A program made the translations under genes and the position numbers. Shown here piece after piece: positions 1-9,902 of a DNA stretch of 64,000 nt. The stretch's first letter is position 1. The number at the start of each line of letters is the position of its first letter. A model generated the notes under the pieces. That model ran no database searches and was not told the DNA's origin. It saw only the letters and a program-made list of their open reading frames with translations. The stretch is taken from assembly GCF_000091045.1 (NCBI RefSeq), contig NC_006693.1, positions 420,799-484,798 of the forward strand, given 5' to 3'. Origin of the DNA: Cryptococcus deneoformans JEC21. Lineage: Eukaryota; Basidiomycota; Tremellomycetes; Tremellales; Cryptococcaceae.

Positions 1-483
1 GTTTGACTGGGGATTCTTCTTCGTCTGGGTCTACATAACGCGGTTTAGGGCGACGAAGAGGTTGTGGAGAATGCCTGTGGATGGCTCTGAGCACATCACT
101 GGGGCTGCCATTCAACGATGGATACTTCTCGTCCTTCCTGGCATTGGTACGCTTGTCCAACGTATCCTTCATTGAATCCAATGCCCCATTCTTCTGAGTA
201 AGTTTCGAGGCAAAGTATTTAGATTGTTGAGGCGTTGGGGCAGGCGAAGAGGAGGGAGGCACCAGCACATCAGAATCTTGTATGTATTCGACGCTCGGAG
301 ACCGGGAAACCGGAGGGCGAGATTGAGTTGATTTCCTGTGCTTTAAGGCTTCTAATGCATCCTGGAGATGGCAAATGATCACGAAACAACGCGTCAGCTC
401 AGTGCAAAAAGATGTGCAAAGAGATTACGGATGGACGAAAAATTGACACTTACGCGCCGGCGATTACCTTCGTGAAGAGACAT
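1..483 (-). CDS. Partial unknown protein, N-terminal 130 residues
   Basis: Only the 5' end is inside the window; the gene runs off the left edge. The first exon (454-483) encodes MSLHEGNRRR and ends at a good GTAAGT donor. After a 92-nt intron the second exon (from 361 leftwards) stays open to base 1. The visible protein is hydrophilic and rich in Ser, Pro, Lys and Arg, and looks disordered, with clusters such as RPPVSRSPS and PPSSSPAPTP and an acidic DPDEEE stretch. There is no signal peptide and no membrane segment. I do not recognise the family; a nuclear protein is a guess from composition only. The start is chosen because the ATG leads directly into the donor and the frame continues cleanly after splicing. 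Confidence 0.55.
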
Positions 484-2419
484 TGTGCAACGGCTGGGAT
501 GCTATGCCGGTAGCTTGGGGTTGGAAAGATAGTATGAAGATGTAAAATGAGCGCTGAATGGTTTGTAGAGTGGGAAATGGAGGACGCTATGGCGGATGTA
601 GAAATGAAGTTGAAAACAAACCACGCCGTAGCGGAAAAAGAATGCAGCTTATCATACAGATAGAAACGACGCGGTCTTCCAGCATCCTTCGTTGTTCGTA
701 CTATCCGAATCACTGCATGTTCAGTGACAACTCATTGTCTCCTTGTCTCCCTGTCTAGCCATCATTGAGCAACGCTTTATCATTTAGGCCAACAGTATTA
801 ACACAGCCTGTAGACACCAATCATCCTTTTTTCACCATACTGATACTGCTTTTGGCCTATAACGAACGGCTCCACAAGGATACTTTAAAGCAGTGCTTCG
901 AACGAAGAACATTTATAAATAGAAGTCTCAAAACAATGCGTGTATCCAAGGAAGTATGAGTGAAAGGAGTGAAGTTGTCATACGCCGAGAGGCACGCTGC
1001 TCTGTTATCAACCCAGTAGTGACGGATGAGATACAATTATAGAAAGCTTGAAACTGGTGGCAACCGATCCAATGCATAAGTACGAATATCCAGGACCCCC
1101 ATCTCAATCATGATGCCGAAGATCAAGCAGACTCATGGGTAGCACTAACAACGACAGACCATGATATCATATCAGCATGATTTGATTGCAAATAACTTAG
1201 ACGTTGAAAAGAACTCACCAAAGCATGCCCCGAACCATTATTTAATCTCCATGACGACTCAGAGGAAGTCCCTTAGTAGGCATAGGATATCGAGACAGAT
1301 GCAGTAAGTAGGAGCGGCCACCGGTAGAAGCACATCAAACACAGACATATCGCGATGTGGGAACGGCGGTAAAGCACGAGGGACAATCGAAGATAAGCCG
1401 ACGGGTAGACAAACGGTTGTGTTGATGCTTAGGGAAGGCGCGGCCGATAAGTTGGCGAGACTGTAACGCCGAGGGCTACAAAACAACAGAGTCGTCAAGC
1501 AGACGCAAGGCGCCATCAAAAGCCGATCGGCACGGCTGGGCCCGTAGAGCTCCAATGCTACTCGAACATTCTCTACGTGTGTACATCCCGAAGGATTAGC
1601 GACTCCATTTAGGGAAGTCTCCCTTCTTCTCAGCGAAGAGGTAAGTCATTCTCTGGCCAGAGAATCGAGCGTGTACCAACGTTGTACCACTGCTCATAAG
1701 GCGTTCATAACCTGTCAGCCGCCCTTGCGGCAGCCCTTTTCTAGGCACGATAGCGGCGATCGTTTCGACCAGACTGATCAATCTGGCTTGGCGAAGTCAT
1801 GCTCTGTAGCATTTGACTTGTAAGGCATGCTTTGCAGCATCCGACTGTCTTCGGCCCTCGAGGGCAACGGGAACCAGGACATTAGTCTTGTCCATTCCGG
1901 GTTTTTTACGTGGTCGCACCACGGGCCAACTTTTCCACGGGCGGCACCTGTTCCATGATGTGTCAGCCTGAGTGTTCTTAAGGTGTGATCTGTGAATGGT
2001 AGGACGCACCTATGCCTCGCTCCGGGCGGCAGTTCGACAAAAGAAGAGACAACAAACGCGTGACGTGTGGTTGATTTATATATATCGGTGGCCATGGGTG
2101 GCGAACGCTCGAGCCAGCAGCTGCTATATCGCCGAATCACCACAATAATGTGGCGCACGTGTATGCCTGGAACATTTACTACTGCCTTGACTTCCATCTA
2201 ATTACTCTTATTAATGTACTACTGCAGAACTACAGTTGTGTTACATGGATAAGATACGATACGCTACGATGTGGTACGGGCCACAACAGCGGCAGAAAAG
2301 AGGAGCATCAATATAAAACTGGCAATTTTAGGTAAAAAGAATTAGAAGCTACTACATACAACGAACGAGACTGAAGATGCCTTCGTCACTAGACAGTGCG
2401 GTTCAAGTGACGTGTGCCT
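484..2419. other. About 1.9 kb with no recognised gene
   Basis: No reading frame here has the splice pattern, composition or motifs of the neighbouring genes. The longest open frame (minus strand, 1778-2197) does not read like a protein. The stretch should hold the promoter of the leftmost gene and the 3' flank of the small gene that ends at 2420. Two tandem imperfect stem-loop-like repeats lie at 1798-1846. A non-coding RNA or a decayed element cannot be excluded by eye. Confidence 0.5.
1798..1846. repeat. Two tandem 21-nt near-palindromic units
   Basis: Units at 1798-1818 and 1826-1846 are offset by 28 nt and match at 17 of 21 positions. All four differences are C/T transitions. Each unit contains an inverted repeat, ATGCT then four bases then AGCAT, able to form a short hairpin. 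The function is unknown. Confidence 0.5.
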
Positions 2420-3564
2420 CTACATGATAAACTTTTTCTGATCAACATCATACAAGGCCAGCTTTCCTTCCTCTCCAACCCTGATCTCAAACTCCCTGTG
2501 TTGTTTCATATAGATGCCGTGTACTCTCAGTACTTCACCTGTTCTCACAGCCGTGTTTTCCACTCGATCGTCCACTTCACCACTTTCAACATCCCTCTCT
2601 AGTTTTTCGGCTTCATCGTCCGAAATGGGTGTCAGAGTGGCTGACGGCTGACCAGCATCGGGATTGTTTGCCGAGGAAGCTTCCTGACGAGCAGCTTTGT
2701 CCCCTGTATAGGATTTGTGGAGGGAACGCAGAAGGGAAGCGGATTTGTGACGGACGTCAGACGACAGGGTTGGCGAGGCAATGATCGAAACGACTATCAA
2801 CGGAATGGTCAGCTATTTATTCAGACTCCTATATACCAAGGACGAATATACCTTCTCGTTGCAGTGCGGTCAGTCCTCCAGATTCCGCAGAAAGCTTCTC
2901 GATAGCTTTCGGCAAAGCTACCGAAGCTGACGTATCGACATTTGATCAGTGGAACTTTGTCTTGATAGGCTGTCGGCGTATACTCACATATACGTGCAAT
3001 AGTCCCAGAGTTAGCTATCAAGGCCGTTTTAGCGGCAGTCACCCCTTTAGCAATAGCTCCACCAGCCACACTCGCCGCTGCCGCCTACAATGAGTTCCAT
3101 CAACATGAGTCAACGCCAAACGGTGCGAAGTCAAACACACCGTCTCAAGGGCTACTGCTTCTGGGAGAAGAGCAGTGCCTGCAGTAGCGGCTACTGCTCC
3201 CACAGCCACTGATATGACGGCAATGGTGGCTGCGGATTTTAAAACGGAATAGCGAGATTTCTTGCTTCCATCATCCACCAACGCCTAAGATGTTTCAAGG
3301 TCAGCGGCTGAGCATCTGATAGCATCAAGTGCAGTAATTACTTCGAAAGTGAACCAGACTTTTCCCGGCTGCAATATCAGTCCATCATCGTTAGTTATAA
3401 CTGTCCTGAGAACAGGGGCGTGGTATAAAGGAAGAGGTCAAGCGCACCCTGAATTTGATGGTCTGACCAGGCTGTACGCCATTCTCAAAGTGAAGCGCAG
3501 TGACTTGCTTGAGACTGATGTTGAGCGGATGCGCAGTGTTGTTGGTCACTCTGCATGAAGGCAT
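2420..3564 (-). CDS. Conserved small protein with Ala/Gly-rich hydrophobic segments
   Basis: The spliced model starts MPSCRVTNNTAHPLNISLKQ and ends FIM-stop at 2420. Introns are placed from GT-AG pairs that keep one frame throughout. The N-terminal 50 residues look like a small beta-rich module (VTALHFENGVQPGQTIKFR then PGKVWFTFEALVDD). Two Ala/Gly/Val-rich hydrophobic stretches follow (around SAATIAVISVAVGAVAA and AAASVAGGAIAKGVTAAK). The tail is hydrophilic and ends in another compact segment (VHGIYMKQHREFEIRV). I know similar unnamed proteins from mushroom genomes that begin CRVTNNT-HPLNI, but no function. The hydrophobic stretches resemble glycine-zipper membrane helices, so membrane association is likely; that part is inference. 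Confidence 0.7.
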
Positions 3565-4037
3565 ATTTGATCACTAGCTGTGTAAATTGATAACTTGACA
3601 AATTGGAAGTTGAAGTTGCTATAGAGTATGTTAAATGGGTATCTAACGACAGTGCTCGCGCGCTGTCTTCTACGTATGAAGTTTGAGATTCGTTGTTTGA
3701 CTTGGAGTGGCGAATCTGTCTCTTACTCCTGCGATAATTAGGCTGTATGTGTTCGACATGCATATTAATGTGTTTCCTTTTTTTAGCAGCAGCAGCATCA
3801 TGGTGACTAATAATAATAATTAGAACCTGGCCTCTTTTTGGCGATCCCGTGTTATGCTCTTTTGTCTACCGCTACAGCGATCAGTAACTGACCTCCACCT
3901 TCTATGACGTATAAAGACGGCGATGTCCGACAGGGACCCCAGAGTGGGCCCACCTCTTCGTTTTCTGTCGGTATGAATTGTATTATGTTCACTTTTGTCG
4001 TGCTCTTCTCCTCTTCTTCTCCCACCGCCCTTTCCAG

Positions 4038-6906
4038 ATGCCCCTTCCACCAAAAGTCTCCCCTGTCACAGGGAATCCTGTTCCTCCCCATTACATCCAT
4101 TCCTCAACTCTTCACTTTCAGGACGTTAATGGCCGTTCCCTTGTATTGCGGGGGGTCAACCTCTCAGGATCTGCCAAGCACCCAAATAACCAGCCAAGTC
4201 ACATACGAGAAGGCTTTTGGGAAACTGCAGAAGCGGGAAAAGGTGATTTCATCAATAAACCTTTGAATCTTGATGATGGTTCGGCAGACCTCCATCTCGC
4301 CCGGCTGAAAGCTTGGGGATACAACCTTCTTAGATATGTCTTCACCTGGGAGAGCCTCGAACATGCAGGGCCGAAAGAGTACGATTATGCCTATATGGAC
4401 TATATCATTGCAGTCCTTCGAAAGTGTAAAGAGTGGGGTTTTAGAGTGTTCATGGACCCGCATCAGGATGTAGTGAGTGAATGTTCAAGACGTGAATCTT
4501 AAAGAAATGACTGACAGCCACAAGTGGTCTCGATTTACTGGAGGCTCAGGCGCTCCCTTATGGACACTATACGCCTGCGGTATTGACCCCTATCACCTTA
4601 CACCGACTGCAGCCGCCTATCTTCACTGCGAATGGCCAAGCGCAGAATCTCCAAAACCACAAGACTTCCCAGCCATGATATGGGGCACCAATTATACCCA
4701 TCTCGCTAACCAGACTATCTGGACCTTCTTCTTTGCAGGTAAAACATACGCACCCAAGTGCATCATTGATGGCAAAAACATCCAAGACTTTTTGCAAGAT
4801 CATTTCATTGACGCTGTAGGAGAACTTGCCAAACGGATTGCTGAGGAAGGGGGAGACCTCTTGGATGAATGTGTCATAGGTTGGGATTCTGTCAATGAGC
4901 CCGGAGAAGGTCTGATAGGATACAAGGATCTTGCTGTAATCCCTGCGGAACAACAATTGAAAAAAGGACCCAGCCCTACCCCGATAGAAGGTATGAGACT
5001 TGGCATGGGAGAAGTACAAGACGTCCAGGTGTGGAACTTTGGACCAATGGGACCTTATCGAGGGAGTCGTCAGACAATCGATCCAAAAGGAGTGAAGCTT
5101 TGGTTAAGCGAGGAAGATGATGTCAAGAGAGGCAGTGGAAAGTGGGGTTGGACCAGGGGGAAAGAATGGGCTCTTGGGACCTGCAGTAAGTCAAGTCATG
5201 GCCGTATAATGCACATCCGCTCATATTATTGCAGTTTGGGCTCATCATGGTGTCTGGGATATCGCAACATCCACACTTCTTCGCCCTGACTATTTCTCTA
5301 CTCTCCCAACCAATCCTTCCCATCAAGTCGATTTTGTAGACGATTTCTGGGCACTTCACTGGCTAGCATATTCATCTCGCATCCGTCTGCATCATCCCGA
5401 ATCCATCCACTTTATCCAAGCTCCCGTCCTCCGCCAACCGCCAAAGCTTCCAGAGTCTTTCCTCAAAGGACGTGCCTGCTCTTCCCCACATTTCTATGAT
5501 GGTCTCACTCTCATGACCAAGCACTGGAACTGGTTCAATGCCGACGCAATCGGTGTGATACGCAAAAAATATTGGAGTATAGTGCAGGCTGTGAGAATAG
5601 GAGAAGGACCGATTAGAAAGATGATACAGGGCGAGTTGGCTGTATTGAAACAAGATACGGTCGACATCCTGGGCAAGTATCCCACCCTCATTGGAGAAAT
5701 TGGAATTCCATACGATATGGTAAGACCTGAATTTGCTGCCCTTATAGATTGTCCGATTGGAGGCTGAATCTATCTATAGGATGACAAGAAAGCGTACGGA
5801 TACGTCGACGGAGGCCGAGGCGAGGGCGACTACTCCAGCCAGCAGAAAGCCATGGATTGTTCGATGAACGCTTGCGATGGTCCCAATTGTCTAAATTATG
5901 CCATTTGGAATTACGTGCCGGACAATGTCCATGAGTGGGGTGATAACTGGTAAGTTCATAGCTCGGTTGTAAGAATGTGGAGCACTGACGACTGTGACAC
6001 TAGGAATGGCGAAGACTTATCTCTTTGGAGCCTAGATGATAAGGAGCAGGAGTCGTATCACGACTCTCCTAGAAGCGACACTCCTAATTTTTCCACAAAC
6101 TCCAGTAGCTTGACCAACTCCTCAGCTACGCTCACGGTGCCCATGTCTGGTGCCGCCAAGCTCCGTCTCTCTCCCTCTGTGATCGACGCTGGCGATTTCT
6201 CTCCGGCCTTGATACTCGACGGCTCAAGGGCCGTAGCCGCCTTCTGCAGACCATATCCGGTGGTCACTGTCGGCATCCCGGAAAGGATCGACTTTGACAT
6301 TACTAGCACCAAATTCAAGTACGCTGTGCGTGTACGGGCAGATGATATTGTCAACGAACAAGTTTACACTGAGATTTATCTGCCCTTTGTTCATTATGCT
6401 GCCAGCTTGGATCCTTCCCGTCCAGCAGGTCACAACCCAAATTCGGGACAAACAGCGTTAACGTCGACTGATGGCGACGACAGTAACCTCTCCTCGCGTC
6501 AAACGTCAAAGGTCGATCTTATCGAAGATGAACGAGCCATCAAATCCTCCGACCCCTCATCTATATCGATCCGCTCTGTTCCTTACTCGTCTTCCACACA
6601 ACTGTCTCTAGATGTTGCGATCGTCGCTTCCCATGGGCGTGTGGAAATTCAGGGCCAGACGCTTAGGTGGTGGTATCCAGTGCCGGGAACAGGCGAAGAA
6701 GTGTATACTATTGAGGTGCAAAGGAATGGAGGTGCGTTAAGGAGAGATTTGGGGTATGTCCAGCAAGGGAATTTCCTTGACGTATGTCCTGAATGTGTTA
6801 TTGCTTAGGTGTGTCAAAGCAAGCCAATATAATGGGCAAACGCTGATTAACTTATCTCTCTAAGGTTATGCAAGAGATTCAAAGGATATCGAATTGGAAA
6901 TCCTAG
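4038..6906 (+). CDS. SGL1: GH5 sterylglucosidase (EGCrP2/Sgl1-like)
   Basis: This is a glycoside hydrolase family 5 protein of the endoglycoceramidase-related group. In Cryptococcus, EGCrP2/Sgl1 hydrolyses ergosteryl-beta-glucoside and its relative EGCrP1 hydrolyses glucosylceramide. Exons are 4038-4472, 4525-5185, 5235-5719, 5780-5949, 6004-6781 and probably 6865-6906, giving 856 residues, near the family length. If the last intron is not removed, the frame stops at 6808 (851 residues). The catalytic acid/base is Glu270 in DSVNEPGEG and the nucleophile is Glu520 in [10 protein letters not shown]. The (beta/alpha)8 barrel covers about residues 20-560, followed by a C-terminal beta-sandwich-like region. 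No signal peptide is seen. Sequence just upstream (GTATG...TTTCCAG before the ATG) could be a 5'-UTR intron. Choosing Sgl1 over EGCrP1 rests on remembered gene order and is less certain than the family call. Confidence 0.85.
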
Positions 6907-7119
6907 TTTGTACTTTTGGGAGCCCATTCTGGTTTTTCTGGTTTTTGTACTTGTCGTTGTGTGATGTATCCAAGTGCCAATTACAGATGATCAGACTTGT
7001 GGACAAATTAAGGCATCGACGGCTGATACATGTTTGATATGAACAAATGGGACATGGGCGGTCGAGTACACAAATGATAATTTGAGAGATATGATGCGTG
7101 GCTAATGAAAGATGCTCTT
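6907..7119. other. Convergent 3' region
   Basis: A 213-bp gap lies between the stops of two converging genes. It should hold the 3' UTRs and poly(A) sites of both. No gene is seen. Confidence 0.5.
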
Positions 7120-9764
7120 CTAATACAATATACCAATGTTATCCTCGAGATTATTCCACTCCTCCTCTGCCGCTTGCTCTTCCTCGTATGGCCTTGCCCA
7201 ATCGATGACCTTTGAATGGGCTTTTACACTGTACACACATCAGGTAAGGTCCCGTTTCGAAAAAAAATAATGTGATGTATAATATCTGAATGAGAACTCA
7301 CGAGTGGGGACGGAAATTGAGGACTTCTAAACTATCTAAACTGACCGCTCGGGAGATAGCAACATATGTCTGACCTGTACGTCATCAAACATAGTCAGTC
7401 TCATACAGATGGACAATCCAGTTCGATCGACACGAAATGCACGTACCTTCAACGAAAATTTTGGCAAGATCAATCTTAACTCGCTCCAGTGTTTGACCTC
7501 TGTAATTTCTTAGCTTTTGGGCGCGGATCAGAAAGCAAGAAGAAGGGATATATATCTCACTGGCTTTTGTGGATGGTAAGTGCCCATGCCAAGATCAGCG
7601 GGATTTGATATCTAGTCGCTTCCGGCTGTCCCCTTGATTATTTGCAAGGTAAGTATTTCTCTCCAAAATCAAGCTAAACGCCAGAAGCGAAAAAGCGACT
7701 TACAAAGCATTCAGCATATCAACGCTCATCGAAGGGATGATAACTCTTTCTGGGACCTTCTTCCTCGCAAATTTAGATTGGGCAAATGCTACTACCGGAA
7801 ATTCCAGATCCATCGATGTTTGGCCTTTGATAGCCGCTTCGGGTAGATGGATACCCCGTTTGATAGCATCTGGGATAGTGAGAAAGTCGACGACAGTACC
7901 GGTTGAGCCATTCACTAGGACGCCATCACCCATGTTCTACAGTCAGGGTGAGTAAGAAGTTGTTTCAGTTAAATGTGGCTCTCTGAGACACAACGAAGGA
8001 CAAGCGACGCACTGTTACGAGCATGACCTGCGCACCTTCTTTGAGTGACAGGTGCTGAGGCCAGATGGTATTCTTGTTCAGTTTGATAGTTGCCTCTGTT
8101 CTACTGATTGGGAAACCACCAGCGGTGAATCCCGGTTCGTCGTGACAGTCATAAAGCGTTACCGCTCCAGGTAAAGCATCTAGCCGAGCGCTATTGACAA
8201 ATTCCACATCTCTTTTTTGAGGGTAAAGGGCAACCGGTTCGATGTTATCTGGGTATTCGATCGGACGGTTAAGAGATTGAAGGAGTACAGTGTCATCGGG
8301 CGTGATAGTACCCCGACGCATAGCTTCGAGCATATTAATGAATCTGTCATCTCGCTGACGGAATACGCGGGTGAGGGTCTTAATATTTTTGTGAGAGAAA
8401 AGTTTGGGCCAGCATTTAGCTTCGAAAGCGAATTGAGGGATCTGGCCCTTAGTCACAGGTGGGAGTTGGAAAAAGTCTCCGGTGAGGATGAGTTGGATAC
8501 CTCCAAAGGGACGGTCATCGTTGCGAACTATACGGCCGATGTGGTCGAGTTTGTCGAGGAGTGGGGCGTCAATCATCGAAACTTTTTTTACAGCCAGTAA
8601 GCAAAAACAAACGATGCTGTGATGTTTACGGCGCTTACTTTCATCAATGACTAGAGCTGCAGTTGTTCTCCAACGTTTGCGAGATAGCGCATTGGCCCGG
8701 ACTTTATTAGCCAGCTTTTCTGCATTGTCTACGCCAAGTCCTATCCCTGCCCAAGAGTGAATCGTCGTACCGCCAATGTTCCTTGCATGAAAATTAGTTT
8801 TGTCTCGAGACTCGGGTTGGTAACGAAATGCTTACACGCCAGCCATACCGGTGCTTGCTGTGACTGCAAGTGACCATTTGACTACTTCTTCTTTCTCCGC
8901 TTTTTGGGCCCCACGGTATCCTTGCCAACTCCTGAATGATCGGGTGGCCTCTCTCTGTTCTCTCTCTCCTTCCTTCTCCTTGAATGCTTTGATGATAGCT
9001 CGTAACAAAACAGATTTCCCCGTACCAGCGGATCCTGTAAAGAAGAAGTTTTCACCGTTCATGATCTTTGCGAGGATTTCTGATTGCTGAGAAGAAAGTT
9101 CAGGCTCCCCTCCAACTGCAGGAAGCTCTGCCGTCGTTATATTGCCGTCTACTTGCGTTGAAGAGCTTTGGCCGGCCTCATCATCTGGGGGAAGTACCGA
9201 TATATAGTCATCCATGGCCGTGAACCCATCATACCCGTTTTTATCTTCATTACGATCGTGCTTGCCTGCCTTTGCTTTCCTTCCTGGTGACTCCGTATCA
9301 TCAGTGTCTTCTGACCGTTCGCGCTTGCAATCCTGTTGGTACGGGAGATGCAGAGGATGTGAGGGTGATGCCTTGGAAGAGGATCTCGGACCATGTTGAG
9401 CTGATGGGTCGGCAGAATCACTGATACGCTTTCCCTTATCTGATTCTTTCAGGCCATCCTTCCGATCTGTCTCTGATGTTTCCGGCGGTGGAGGAGTTTG
9501 TGGCCTTAGAGATGCCCATAACTTTGTGAACATTAGCAGATCCCGAGAAGAACCGCTTGGTGACTAACACTAGCTTCGTCATAAGTGCCAAACTTTTTGA
9601 ATACAGCACCGGGGAACATATGTACCTAAAACGCGATAACGCAAGGTGAGTCAAAATGTTTAGCAAATAAATGGATAACTGACCTGTTGTTGGCATTCTG
9701 CCCAGGTAATGTACACTCCTGGACGTCTCCCGAATCTGACAGCGTAGAAACCTGGTTTTGGCAT
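7120..9764 (-). CDS. PIF1: Pif1-family DNA helicase with N-terminal RNase H1-type hybrid-binding domain
   Basis: This is a 5'-to-3' superfamily 1B helicase of the Pif1/Rrm3 group, which acts on forked DNA, G-quadruplexes and RNA:DNA hybrids. Helicase motifs appear in order: Walker A GSAGTGKS, Walker B ALVIDEVSMID, LILTGDFFQLPPV, LKEGAQVMLVT, WALTIHKSQGQTLERVKIDL and QTYVAISRAVSLDSL. The protein ends DNIGILY. The first exon (9684-9764) and second exon splice into FYAVRFGRRPGVYITWAECQ followed by VHMFPGAVFKKFGTYDEA. That is the caulimovirus VI/RNase H1 N-terminal fold, which binds RNA:DNA hybrids. A long charged linker of about 150 residues joins the two parts. The start is the only ATG that opens this domain. 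The gene shares a 138-bp divergent promoter with the mitochondrial helicase gene on the plus strand. No clear mitochondrial leader is seen at this start. Confidence 0.9.
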
Positions 9765-9902
9765 TGCGGCTTATGGGCTTGCTTATGGGTAGTTATGCCT
9801 GAGATGTGCGAGGAGGACTTTAGTTAGGGAAAAGAACAAACAAAGCGACCTCCACTTTCTGTTCTTCGCATCTCTACATTCAGTTATCTCACCAAAAATA
9901 CT
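9765..9902. promoter_or_regulatory. Divergent promoter of two helicase genes
   Basis: Only 138 bp separate the start codons of the Pif1-type and Irc3-type helicases, so both must be transcribed from this segment. It includes a pyrimidine-rich stretch before the plus-strand start. No specific transcription-factor site was identified. Confidence 0.5.

Noticed and set aside
1778..2197. 139-codon minus-strand open frame
   Set aside because: It has no domain, no splice logic, and a composition unlike the neighbouring proteins; probably chance.
7120..7480. Viral origin of the hybrid-binding module in the Pif1 gene
   Set aside because: The N-terminal domain is found in cellular RNase H1, has introns and matches the codon use of the host gene; no viral coding sequence is nearby.
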